Assembly: GCF_037975245.1 (NCBI RefSeq)
Contig: NC_092577.1
Location: forward strand, 21,974,398-22,036,397
Source of the DNA: Apostichopus japonicus
Lineage: Eukaryota; Echinodermata; Holothuroidea; Aspidochirotida; Stichopodidae
Reading direction: 5' to 3'
DNA: 62,000 nt
Shown here: in pieces, positions 30,134 through 40,567 of the stretch
How positions within the stretch are numbered: position 1 is the stretch's first letter
How the letters are laid out: each line of letters opens with the position of its first letter
Position numbers and translations under genes: made by a program
Notes under the pieces: model-generated
Databases searched by the model: none
What the model was told of the DNA's origin: nothing
The model's input: only the letters and a program-made list of their open reading frames with translations

Positions 30134-31652
30134 TTACACAATGATGGGGGAAAGACACTGACAATAGTTGTTAATACTGGCGTTTGGAACAGTCGCTATA
30201 TTTGACTGCAGAAGGAGCGGATTATTTGATGCTAAAGAGACATGTTGTGAAAGATGCCCTGGTGTTGTGGCTCTCATGGAAAATATTCTTCTCATGAGTT
30301 GGGGGATGTAACCATAATCCTTGGCTACCTTCAACCGTTCAGGTGCCCACTTTCTTGTCCTCTTACTATATTTCTGCCGGTAACGTGACACTACATCCTT
30401 AGGATCTGCATATTCTCTGTCTGAATGATAATTGTGGTCAATAGCAGACAACAGCATTCTTGTTACATAGCCTTCAAATGAGTATGAACATCGTTTACTA
30501 GCATACATCAACATATGGTTATGAAACGATTCAAGATTACCAGTATGCTTAAAGTTCTTGTAATATGGTAACATATTCAAGAATCGTTTGTTTGTCATGG
30601 CTTTTCTGAGAGCAGCATGAGGTGGAGAATCTTTCTTGAGCCATGGTTTATTCCTCTCCGATGGATCTAGTTCCCCATGCTCGCACTTACCAATGGATCC
30701 ATCTATGGAGAGAATCCAGTCATGTTCATTGACTATATGATGTAGCATTGACCACCAATGCCTTCAGTTTTAACTCATCACCAGTACATTCCCTTGAGCA
30801 ATGCCAGAAATGATTACGAATGGCTGGTATCCATAAACGTAGGTCTTCAGTACCCTTCATTTGAGAAAGTGCAATGACCTTGTTCAAAAAATGTTTGGCA
30901 CCATGCCATACATCAATGCTGTGCTCTACATTTTCATATTTCTCACAATTTTTCATGAGTGCTATCGTCTGGACATGGGCATCCCCCGGTTTCACGAACA
31001 TCAACAAGATCTACATGCAGAATTTTTGAACCACTGGTGTCCATGAAACTGTAAGTACAATATTGGGCACAATGCCCTGGAGAATCTGTTCTCCCATCAC
31101 ATGCAACACACAATTGCTGCTCCTTCAGAGATTCAAATAAACTGCTCTGGTGCGTCCGCCATTCGTCTTTTACAGACGGTAAAACATAGTCTTTGGACTC
31201 GGAAAAAAAGTAGTGGAACTATAAAAATGAATTTGACAAAATTTGAAAAAGAGAGCCATCTTTGAAAAATTATTTCCAGATAAAACAACAGCTGAAGAGA
31301 ACTGAATGTTACCTGAAAACATATTTTTTGGGCTGTTTTGGCTATTTTGTGGCTGTGAATGCCACACACCTACATGGCCATTACTACAGCTCCACTTAAA
31401 AATAAGTGCAATACCTATGGGATTGGTGCTGTAAATAAGTTTGTCACTGCATTTTCAATAATTTGCACCATAAACATTTTGCAATAATTTTCTTATCACT
31501 CTAAGAGATACAATGCACTTTGCATCGTCAATTTCACCAGACGAGGCTTCTCCTGAATGTGGATCAACTGACTCGTCTTCCAGCATTTGGTCACATGACC
31601 CGGTATCGAAATGGAAAACCTCTGACTGCTGTTTCTTCATCCTGATGGTCTG
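30134..31652 (-). pseudogene. Kolobok-type DDE transposase, degraded
   Basis: The minus-strand acceptor TTTCCACAG at about 31653 precedes an acidic N-terminal stretch (EDESVDPHSGEASSGEIDDAK), a stop near 31426, then PIGIALIFKWSCSNGHVGVWH and VVLSGNNFSKMALFFKF. After a shift come VKDEWRTHQSSLFESL and the hallmark CDGRTDSPGHCAQYCTYSFMD (about 31037-31101). A G5-run frameshift at 30983-30987 leads to GDAHVQTIALMKN, HSIDVWHGAKHFLNK, KNFKHTGNLESFHNHML and MLLSAIDHNYHSDREYA. From memory, the block order DG..DSPGH / DVWH / LE.FHN / DHN matches Kolobok-superfamily transposases (usual target TTAA). The frameshifts and stop make it non-functional. Element ends were not identified. Confidence 0.75.
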
Positions 31653-31739
31653 TGGAAACATAAGTTCACAGGAAGACTTTGATAGAAGGAACCAATAACC
31701 ATAGTGGAAAACAATAAACATTTCTATCAATTCTCTCAT

Positions 31740-33796
31740 AAATCTCCAAAATGGTTTTGAAGCTGTATGCTCAGATTTCTATTACATGCATGTTTTGGTC
31801 ACAATTGGGTTCCAAAAAAAAATGCATAGTATGACATGTTAACTTCAAAGAACACATTGCCAGCAGTGGCATATGTAGCAATGATTTTCCACTTGGAGGA
31901 GTGAGGGGGGAACTGCTAGGGCACAGACATTTGTCTGTATATCCGTGATGAATGACAAAGATATACATGTGCATTAATACTCAACAACCTTACAAATTTC
32001 ATATGCTCCCCAATCCATTTTATTTTAGGGGGCACAAATGTATTATCAGACCAAGTGCACTGATTATCAGATTGTGCAGTCAATGATAAATTTCTTCAAT
32101 TGAAATCAGTGTTCGCTGGCAATAAGATATACAGCTGTGCTATTGTCCTCTTGTTTACTTTTCACCACTGGTAGGAGAGGATTTCCTCAGATAGTCTTTC
32201 TCAGGAAGATACATTTAATTGCCAAAGTATTTATTTTCTCATGTAATACCAGCTTCAGACCCATCTTACCATGTTTACACACAGCTAGGTGTCAAGAGTT
32301 TCAAGTCTATTGTGGGTTCGATCAACAGGAAGGAATTACTTCATCCTGAGAATATTGGTGTAAGATACCTATTACAGTAAGCTAATTGTAAAGAATCAGT
32401 CAGCTGTAACTAATCCCAGTGTGAGTTCTCCAATTTTTTTTCTGCTACCCTTCCTGTGGTTGAGATAAAGTGCAGAAATGAAACAAGCTGAAAACTGCAA
32501 CAACTACTCTGCACAAGTTGTATGTTTATGACAATATTGTTTTTGCTAAACAATTGACCTTGTTGATATGGTTGTTTTACTGTCCTTTTCTTCAATATAC
32601 AATATTGGGGGGGGGGGGTGGGGGTAGCTGCACATTAAACTCTTCATTGACTTTAAACTTGAATTGTCTTCTCTCAGATATGTTTTCCAGTGAAGTTGCA
32701 TATATTTTATTTTTATTTAAAGTATTGTTAGAGAACAAGATGGCATAATATTTTTAAGGCTACTGGATTAATATTTAACAAAGCATGCTGATAGATAACA
32801 CGCGAGTCAACTTATGATATGCTTTCTTCACATACCTCTTTCCAAAAGTTGCATCATGACCTCTGTAACTGTCCAAAGCAGCTTCTATTTGTAGGTCACT
32901 AAGTAGACGATCTGCAAAATAAAGAATAAACATTTATGGAAAAACTACCCTACTGTATAGGTACTTGAGGTTTTCACTTTTCAGTTCGGTCAAGTGGGGC
33001 AATCTTCTGGCTAGAGAGTGGACAACAATTAATTCATCCCTCATCCCACATGAAGTACTGTACAAGAGGAAGGGATTCCATCTTTCATACCTATCCTACT
33101 ACCTAGGACATTGGTGCTGCAAAACTGTAACAGATTCTTAGACATCCATGACTTCCTGTACAACTTAGTTCTTACAGAGCCAAACAATAAGTCAAGCAAT
33201 TTGAAAGATTTTTGAAAGTTTATACATTTTGTAAATCAAGTTGTAAGGGCTCCATGTACTGTAAACTAAGTATTCATTTTCTCACATGGTTTGACTTTAC
33301 TTATAAGGATATATGATACAGGCTAGACAGTGTAGACCAGAGACTAACTTACCCTTCCATGATGTCTTCATGTTGATTTGAAGGTCCAACAAGATGTTGC
33401 ACAATAGGAGATGGCATGTAGTCTTCCACAAGTTGTCTTCTGGCTTTTTATGTATGTGGGGTTGAAGACATTCTCTTCCTATCATCATTCCCTGTATAGA
33501 CAGTTCAAAAAAACAAATTCACTTATAACTAATTGGTCATTTGTTCTTAGAGAAATAACGCAACAATTGCTGCACAGGGTAGAAAAAGAGAAACACTTAA
33601 GGGCACCAAAGGGCTCTTGAAAAAGAAAGAATGTTAGCAAAACCAGTGATCATACAAATACATACTACTGGGATAAAAAACCTTACACAAGTAGTTTGTT
33701 TGACCTTGAACGTATAGGATACTGTTGACTGTTACCTTAATTATTCTGTCATTCGATCCTTTTGCTGATACATGCATGCACCAACATACATACTAC
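31740..33796. other. Mostly non-coding; weak minus-strand exon candidate at 32836-32913
   Basis: On the minus strand, TTTATTTTGCAG precedes a 78-bp open segment encoding RLLSDLQIEAALDSYRGHDA and ending at AGAG|GTATGTG. It could be an upstream exon of the Kolobok-type gene, but its phase does not fit the 31652 exon directly. A 12-G tract lies at 32607-32618. Nothing else is supported. Confidence 0.35.
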
Positions 33797-34319
33797 TAAT
33801 CGTTTTGTTTCGCCCATCTTGTGGTACCCGGGTGCGGTGTACCCAATTCCGCGTCGCGTCCTGGTCCGGTTGGAGAGAGCGATATTTTCATTTATTTGGT
33901 CGGGTGGTACAGAGCTGGTCAAGAGGGCGGTATTGTACCAAAACCTTGAGAAGGGGGGACTAGGGGTGGTTCATCTGGGAAGTAAATTAACCTCTTTTTT
34001 ATGTAAGCAATTGTTTGTAGCGGTGACTGACCAAGGGTTGCCCTGTTCATATTTTGTACGTTTTTGGGGCAGAATGCACCTGCGTCGATGGGTCCCGGCG
34101 CTGTTTAACAACAGAGAACCGCATAGTAGTACTCCAAACAGGGTGGTGCGTGTCATTTGCTCCGCTCTGATTGAGTTGCCCCCTGTTGACCTGTGACAGC
34201 CGGCCCTCGTTCACAGTTCGGGATAGGGCCTTGAATGGAATTTTTGTACAGGGACGTCATTCTGCCGAAGTATGGCGTTCGGTGCATTCGAGGCTGAATG
34301 GTTGCAGGCTCCGTGATCT
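33797..34319 (+). mobile_element. LINE (L1/Tx1-like) copy 4, internal fragment
   Basis: Covers only the part of ORF2 from NRFVSPILWYPGAVYPIPRR to about the GCRLRDL block; both ends of the element are missing. The frame is open from 33762 to 34196 (RAIFSFIWSGGTELVKRAVL, IELPPVDL) and is then broken at the point where related copies read SRPALV. It directly abuts the integrase region of the LTR retrotransposon at 34320, so one of the two broke or joined the other. There is no target duplication. Confidence 0.8.
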
Positions 34320-34337
34320 AAACTGCGCTTTCTCCTC

Positions 34338-36299
34338 TTGAAAGGTGTTTTTACAGGGCACATTCCAAAGCAAAAGGAATTGAATAAAGTCATGAAGGCA
34401 ATTCAAGGAAAGCTGATCAAAAACTATGATCTACCGTTTGATGTAAAAGAGTTGCAAATTCAACAACAAACTTGTCCTTACTACAAACCAATTTATGATT
34501 TTCTTGCACACGACATTATTCCAAGTAATGTTAAGCATGCTAGAACTGTTCGTTCTCAAGCAGAGGATTATTTGTTATGTAATAGTTTGTTCTTCAGGAT
34601 ATTTTTGCATGAGACTAATGATGCTAAGATGACTCTTCAGTTAGTCGTACCTGAGACTATGGTAGAACAAATAATATCTCGATATCATGATGACTTGTTA
34701 AGTAATCATCAGGGTGTAATGCGTACATATTTGACCATTAGACAGCATTTCTATCTGCGCAATATGTTTCAACGCATCAGTAATTATATTCAGGCATGTC
34801 TCCGTTGTCAAGAATTCCGTAAGAAACCGGACAAATTGAGACAATATCATGCTCGCATTCCTGATTCTTATCGTCCTTTTGACAGACTTAGTCTGGATTT
34901 CAAGACTATGCCCACAACGGCTACAGGATTTAAACATTTGATGGTTGTTTGTGATGAGATCACTAGATTTGTTGTATGTGTTTCTCTTAAGACTCTTGAT
35001 GCTGAGACAATATGTGAAGCATTATTGCAGAGGGTAGTCACAACTTTTGGTCCACCGTCTTGTATTATAAGTGATGCGGCAGCTTCTCTTACAGGAAAAT
35101 TAGTGGAGCTCTTAAGTAAGGCTTTAGGCATTGAACAAAAGTTCATCAGTGTAAACAATCATGGAAGCTTACAGGTTGAAAGACACATTGAGACTCTTTC
35201 AAATTTCCTCAAAGTGAACTTAAATCAGTTTGGTACGGATTGGGTACGATTTGTCCCAACATCAGCCTATGCATATAACACATTTTCCTCTCCTCAGTTA
35301 GGTAGCTATAGCCTAACTGAACTTGCATTTGGACGTAAGCCACCAAATCTTACAAATTTATCATTCAATCCAATGGCAGGATTATCACAATCTCATGGAG
35401 AATATGCTTCATTGTTAAAGAAACGATTTGATCATTTGTCTAGGGTAATGTTAGTCTTACAAAAGAAGCAACAAGATGCTCAAAATGTTAAGATAAGTGC
35501 AAAACTGGACAAAGGTGCAATTTATTCAACGGGTCAATTAGTGTATCTGTATAAGCCAACGTCTTCCTCCTTGACTGCGAACTCTCGCAAAATTGCTGCA
35601 GAATGGTGTGGACCACTAGTGATCCATCAAGTTTTGGATAGGACTCATTATTTGTTGGCCACTCTCAAAGGAGAAATTCTTAGTGATGTATTCAATTATA
35701 ACAGGCTTAAACCATGTTTTGTAAGAGCATCTTCTGAAACTAAGAATATCACTAACATTCAGAAATTGCGAAATGTCTTGAAAACAAAACGTCCATCAAG
35801 TGAAAAGCTTGCTCGAATGAGAAATGTTTTGAGTAGTAACACTTCTAATGCAGGAAATGTTAATGTCATGCAAGATGCACATATTGAGTTTCATGATGAG
35901 TTTGGTAACATTTTGCCAGGGGTAACTTCAGATCACATCATGTGTCTTATGACCACTAAGCCAATGAATGTTGCATCCTTTTTAGAGAATAGAGCACATA
36001 ATGAAGGATTAGCACTTCCATATCCTTCCATGAAAGATAGCATATTAAGGCAAAAGAAAGTTTTTGCAAATGCTCCACAAGGAGACATGAAAGTCCAACG
36101 TGCTCGATACAAATTGGGTGAATTACAGGTTCTGGTCACCTATCAGACACCATGTTTTCCAACAGGCTTTAAGAGTCATGATTTTTGGTGGAATGTAGGA
36201 AAATATTCCAACACAGGGGAAATAATAAATTTTCTCCATGAAAAGGGATTGAACATTACAGGCAATCCAGGCAGGATGTTGCAAACATTATATGGTTAG
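34338..36299 (+). CDS. Retroviral-type integrase, C-terminal part of a gypsy-like Pol
   Basis: A 653-codon open frame. The linker after RNase H (PIYDFLAHDIIP, YLLCNSLFFRIF) is followed by an HHCC zinc finger (YHDDLLSNHQG and CLRCQEF). The DDE core has the Asp of LSLDFKTMP, the Asp of CIISDAAASL and the Glu of SLQVERHIETL; the spacing fits retroviral-type integrases that insert element DNA into chromosomes. The typical NGQVER context reads GSLQVER. After the RLKPCFVR block, where gypsy-type Pol proteins often end, about 200 further residues follow, ending ITGNPGRMLQTLYG. These have no domain I recognise. The frame is undamaged even though the 5' two-thirds of Pol are missing, so it probably lost its partners recently. 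Confidence 0.8.
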   Translation: MKGVFTGHIPKQKELNKVMKAIQGKLIKNYDLPFDVKELQIQQQTCPYYKPIYDFLAHDIIPSNVKHARTVRSQAEDYLLCNSLFFRIFLHETNDAKMTLQLVVPETMVEQIISRYHDDLLSNHQGVMRTYLTIRQHFYLRNMFQRISNYIQACLRCQEFRKKPDKLRQYHARIPDSYRPFDRLSLDFKTMPTTATGFKHLMVVCDEITRFVVCVSLKTLDAETICEALLQRVVTTFGPPSCIISDAAASLTGKLVELLSKALGIEQKFISVNNHGSLQVERHIETLSNFLKVNLNQFGTDWVRFVPTSAYAYNTFSSPQLGSYSLTELAFGRKPPNLTNLSFNPMAGLSQSHGEYASLLKKRFDHLSRVMLVLQKKQQDAQNVKISAKLDKGAIYSTGQLVYLYKPTSSSLTANSRKIAAEWCGPLVIHQVLDRTHYLLATLKGEILSDVFNYNRLKPCFVRASSETKNITNIQKLRNVLKTKRPSSEKLARMRNVLSSNTSNAGNVNVMQDAHIEFHDEFGNILPGVTSDHIMCLMTTKPMNVASFLENRAHNEGLALPYPSMKDSILRQKKVFANAPQGDMKVQRARYKLGELQVLVTYQTPCFPTGFKSHDFWWNVGKYSNTGEIINFLHEKGLNITGNPGRMLQTLYG

Positions 36300-37521
36300 T
36301 ATGTATAACTGCATATTGCTTAAGTTCAGATGAACAGGTGTTTACCCACTATCGTATGAATGGAATGCGTCATTGCAATTACCTGCATACCTATTAAGTG
36401 AAAGTCATTGTACTGTATGGTGTAACAATATAAGCTTTATTGTTAAAACCACCACCAAGTGACCTAGTTCCATCTTTTATAACAAATGTGTAATGAGTAT
36501 ACCTTATTTCTCCTTATGAATTCGTTCAAACGTTTTCCCGGCAATTAGAACATATCCGGAATATTAGCAACATGGGTTTTCATATATTGAGAAAATATTT
36601 TAAGGATATTTACATTGCATCGTTGATGTTATATTGAAGGCTATTCAGAGACAGCATTGGTGATATGCAACTTCTTCTTACAGCAACAGTTATCGAAGCA
36701 AATGAAAGTATAGATCCTTTGAGGAAGTTATGTATATATTTTCTTTTCCTCAATTATTCATGCAAAAGTAAATTTCTTTTAAACTTCTTGATAAGTATAT
36801 AATATGTAAATTTGAAGAAAGATTTGTTGATGTCATAGTCTATGGGGTCTCTTTTATGGTATCGAATATCTAGTACTTTGGTACTTTACTAGATCATTTC
36901 GGAGTGCATACCTAGGGTCACCATGCTATCGAGTCACATTTTCTTGAAGTGAATGTATATGATTTACAAGGTTTCAAAGCAGTTTTGAAACTATGACTTC
37001 ATTAAAGAGGAGGTTTTGTAAATGAGTTTGTAATATTTTAAGGTTCTTTTTTAATGTGCGAAATTTTTTATGGAACGCTGAGGTGTTCTGTTCAGTTAAA
37101 GGATAACTAAGTCTAGTATTCTCTGATCTCTCCCCAATCACGGCATGATTTCACTTTTGATATAAATGTATTATTGATGTATGAAATGCATAAATGTATT
37201 TTGTTAGAGATACTGCATATTTTGCTGTGTCATGTAACTTTAAGATATCTTTATGATATCTTCTTTTTTTTAGATTACATGTATGATGTCATCAATATTG
37301 AAGAGGTACACTTTCAATTTCAATTTCATGGAGATAGTGTCAATGTATATACCATATGATCATTTTAATAATTCGTAACCAAGATGTTAACCTTTGAGAT
37401 ACATGAAGACCATTTATTGAAGTCAATGAATATTAGTGAATGTGCTTACAGTACACTACCGTCTTGATAATGATAAGTTAAAGCAGTATGATGTTAAAAT
37501 TTTTGAGTATCCAAAAATTTT
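36300..37521 (+). other. Internal region between integrase and polypurine tract
   Basis: AT-rich and without a supported frame. A short plus-strand frame at 37174-37359 is probably chance. No envelope-like ORF is seen. Confidence 0.5.
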
Positions 37522-37537
37522 AAAAGATTGAGGGGGA
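37522..37537 (+). promoter_or_regulatory. Polypurine tract
   Basis: AAAAGATTGAGGGGGA lies directly before the TGTTATG start of the LTR. A purine run at this position is the usual primer for plus-strand DNA synthesis in LTR retrotransposons. Confidence 0.7.
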
Positions 37538-38241
37538 TGTTATGAAATAGTGATACCATGTCTTTGATGTTACCGAAACACTCCATCGAGACACCTTACA
37601 GGCCTCTTATGTATTTATCTAGGTCATGGATTCAATTTTCCCACGAGAAGTTTTTAACTATCTTATTGAATCTTGGTACAGGGCCTTTTCCCAAAATATA
37701 TTCCATTATGTCTGTGGAACATTCGAGAAGGTTCTCTCACGTGGTATGGAAGTTTCCATAGAAAGGGGATGGACTTCCAAACTCCCAACCAATCAGGGCA
37801 GACTAGTGCCAGTGAACTTATTTTTATATCATTAAGTTAATACAGGATGGTCAGGTCATTGGCTGCCTACTGATTGTGCGCAGTGAGATTTTATGGAAGT
37901 AAGGTATAAAACGGCAGGAGGCCGAAAGTTTTATCACTTGGTCAGCAAATTTATCACTCCGCCGAAAGTTCATCACTGCCTCTAATTGTTTAATTGACGG
38001 AGTCAAGTCAAGTCAAATCATTGTAATTTAGTTTATTTGTAAAGAGAATCGACAGAGAAGAAATTATACCGAATCAATAATCAAATCCTATCTCGTCAAA
38101 TTGTTTTTTGTGTGAAGTCATTGTTTTCTTCCGTTCGAGACATCTCCTGAAGAAGCATAAATACGGCATCAAGATATCCCAGTACCTTTCTATCGCGAGT
38201 CCCGATATAGTTTTACTATCGGAGGAGCCGGGCTCGTCACA
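37538..38241 (+). repeat. Long terminal repeat (3' LTR), about 704 bp
   Basis: Starts TGTTATGAAATAG right after the polypurine tract and is inferred to end GGGCTCGTCACA, giving the usual TG...CA termini. It contains a TATA box (TATAAAA at 37905) within GTATAAAACGGCAGGAGGCC. Because no second LTR lies in the window, the right border is inferred from the TG/CA rule and from the resumption of unrelated coding sequence at 38251. Confidence 0.6.
37905..37911 (+). promoter_or_regulatory. TATA box in the LTR
   Basis: TATAAAA, followed by a GC-containing stretch (CGGCAGGAGGCC). It lies about 370 bp into the LTR, as expected for the U3 promoter of a gypsy-type element. Confidence 0.5.
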
Positions 38242-38250
38242 ATATTACAG

Positions 38251-38361
38251 AAGGACATGAAAACCAGCCTTGGAGTGGAGGAATGCACCATCAACTGTCG
38301 GCAGAGACTATTTGTGAAGTTCCCCGCCGACAGCGAACACAGCTTTCATACCCAAGACATA
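38251..38361 (+). CDS. MULE transposase pseudogene: first recognised exon
   Basis: Preceded by ATATTACAG and ended by ATA|GTAAGA. The 37 codons include KDMKTSLGVEECTINCRQRL and FVKFPADSEHSFH, which resemble the N-terminal block of metazoan MULE-type proteins. It ends in phase 0, matching the next exon. Only nine bases separate it from the inferred LTR end, so either the LTR landed just upstream of a splice acceptor or it interrupts the exon itself. Confidence 0.6.
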
Positions 38362-38856
38362 GTAAGATCTTGACATAGGTTTCAGGCACCATTTCTGTTT
38401 TAATTGTTTTTAACCAATTCTTTAATGAATGTGACCAGGCTGTATTCGACTTACATAATCACAGATTAATAATCAGGGCGAATAATCGGAGGCCCCTCAC
38501 TTGACAGTCCCTGCAAAGTACTACCTCATCAAGCTCCGGGGGAAACCCTTCCTGGGTGGACAGAGTCCCATGCCTCTTCAATTTTTTTTTTAATCTTCCA
38601 AAGAATTTAACGTACATTTTGACACTGCTCAACATATTTGTCATGTATACAATTCCTGTGCATGTATGTAACAATCTTCATCCAAAACTTATAGCTTCAG
38701 ATACTTGTCTTATTTACACCCACTTGTTATTTAAATCCACTTGCGTAATGTAGAAAATGACATTTTGAAAATGTTCAGTACATGCAGTTATCGTATAGGC
38801 CTACACACATTTGCACTGCATATTTGTATACATGACTATGTACTCTTGATTTTCAG

Positions 38857-39305
38857 ATTGAAGAGCTGTCAATGCCAATTCATCATCGCATAACATGCAA
38901 GGTTCAGGAGTATGTCATGGAGGGATTCCAGTCCTCTGCTCTCATTAACTCCCTCCTTGAAACTTTTTGTCCATCATGGAACAACAGGTTTTTCCCCACC
39001 CAACGAGACATCAGCAACATGATCTACTCGACACGTTTAAAATCTCTCAAGTCGAAATATGACCAGGAGAACCTTCTGGGAAGCATTGAGGAGTGGAGGC
39101 AAGAAAGTCCGGAACGCCGCTTCCATTTTGCTCCTGTCTTAGAAGACAAGACTAACACAGATTATGCTGTAGTTGCTGTTTTTGCCCGCCAATTTGGAGA
39201 CAGCAACACCAGTCACTGCCCTCAACATTATTCGTGAGTGGAATCCGGGATGGCCTCCATCGTACTTCATGGTGGATAACTGTCAAGCAGAGATTACATT
39301 TCCAG
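38857..39305 (+). pseudogene. MULE transposase pseudogene: second exon, with deletion and frameshift
   Basis: Acceptor GATTTTCAG. The frame reads IEELSMPIHHRITCKVQEYV, FFPTQRDISNMIYSTRL and KYDQENLLGSIEEW, typical of the region before the MULE catalytic core. Where family members have the first catalytic block (roughly L.DATYKT), this copy jumps from LEDKTNTD to YAVVAVFARQFGD, suggesting loss of about 40 residues including the first Asp. After a frameshift comes TALNIIREWNPGWPPSYFMV with DNCQAEI, the second Asp region. The copy is therefore catalytically dead. Confidence 0.65.
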
Positions 39306-39534
39306 GTTCATGTACTTAAATTACAAAGCCACATTCTTTTTTCATTGCATTTAAATATTCCAGCAATTAAGATTGAAGTCATTGATACGGACAGTTTTAG
39401 TTCTATTTTACACTCCATCCAAGCAATTTCGTTCTAAAATGTCAATAAAGTTGGACAAAGTGTGCAAATGCATCTTTTTATAACCAAAAAATAATGCCAA
39501 CATTGGCTTCTTTCCTTTTTCTGTTGGTGTGTAG

Positions 39535-39777
39535 AGTGTAAGGTGATTCTTTGTGATTTCCATCGGGAGCAGGCATGGATTAACATGGATGAGAGCCTCA
39601 CAGCACGGCCTTCTCGGAGCTAGTGACGATATTTTGCTACTGCTGCGAAGGATTGCACAGGCTACAACACAAGAATCATACGATGCAGCTCTTGGTAAAC
39701 TCCACATCAGCTCATATTGGAGAGACAACAAGACCTTTAGGGAGTGAATACATAATACTTGGCTGAAGAATGCTCAG
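39535..39777 (+). pseudogene. MULE transposase pseudogene: third exon
   Basis: Acceptor GGTGTGTAG and donor CAG|GTACTT. CKVILCDFHREQAWINMDES is the conserved 'CDFHR.QAW' block that follows the second Asp in this family. A frameshift follows, then GASDDILLLLRRIAQATTQE, SYDAALGKLHISSYWRDN, a stop (TGA at about 39746) and IHNTWLKNAQ. Confidence 0.65.
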
Positions 39778-40166
39778 GTACTTCTTTAATGTGAAACAGT
39801 TTTTTGGATGCCACCAAAAAATCGATTTCTCAGATTGTAAACCTGCAGGTTTCTTACACAATAGAACGCTGTGGGAGTTCTGCAGTCCTAAAAGTGCTTG
39901 TATGAAGTACCAATCATGTATCTGGTGGTAGAGTGTTGGCAATGTGAAATGTTGCTTTTCCAGTAGCCTGGTTTGAATTTTTTCAATTCTACCATTGACA
40001 TTGAGAACCTTTCCTTTTACAGTCTTAGAACTAAGTGATTTGTTAAGTTGCTTATGGGTACCTCATCCAAAAGTCCGGAACCAGTTCCAGGACCAGAGGT
40101 CCGGTAATTTTGTACCCAGTTATGAATCATAACCCTTCTTTTGATTTCTTTTACCTATCATTGCAG

Positions 40167-40342
40167 AAGTGGGCATGGATTTACAGGCAAGATCGTTTCA
40201 ACATGAATATCAACACGAATAACGGCATTGAACGCTAGAATCGTACACTGATGTATGAGTTCCTGTCCAGATTCACAGACAGGACCCTGACAGGAATGCT
40301 GACAAGAGTAATGAAGAAATTTCGCCCAGAAATGCATAGAAG
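40167..40342 (+). pseudogene. MULE transposase pseudogene: fourth exon with nonsense codon
   Basis: Acceptor CATTGCAG and donor AGAAG|GTAATC. It encodes NMNINTNNGIER, a TAG stop at 40236-40238, and then NRTLMYEFLSRFTDRTLTGM followed by LTRVMKKFRPEMHRR. The 'NTNNG.E..N..LK' block carries the final catalytic acidic residue in MULEs. The exon ends with two codon bases (AG), completed by the T of the next exon. Confidence 0.65.
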
Positions 40343-40567
40343 GTAATCGCTAAAGGAGATTTTAGGACAGTATTTTTACTTTTTAAAAGCCGTATTTGTT
40401 TTGTTTTTTAAATCGGTACGTTGTCAAATTTAGCATGACTAGGTTTATTGTAATTGGGACACTGAAACATTCTGCTTTGTTCATATATAACAAATTACAC
40501 ATATTCTTTTAAAATACATCAACCTTCATTGTCCATCGTTTCTCTGTTGTTTTTGTTGAAATTACAG

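Larger units (their letters stand above)
34320..38241 (+). mobile_element. 3' half of a Ty3/gypsy-like LTR retrotransposon
   Basis: Contains an integrase ORF (34338-36299), about 1.2 kb of downstream internal sequence, a polypurine tract and one LTR (37538-38241). No 5' LTR, primer-binding site, gag, protease, reverse transcriptase or RNase H is visible upstream. The interior starts abruptly next to a LINE fragment at 34319. Autonomous transposition is impossible for this copy. Confidence 0.8.

Noticed and set aside
32255-32340. tRNA gene suggested by GGGTTCGATC
   Set aside because: No acceptor, D or anticodon stems could be drawn around the T-loop-like word.
36300-37537. Envelope-like ORF downstream of the integrase
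   Set aside because: No frame longer than about 60 codons with signal peptide or membrane anchor character.
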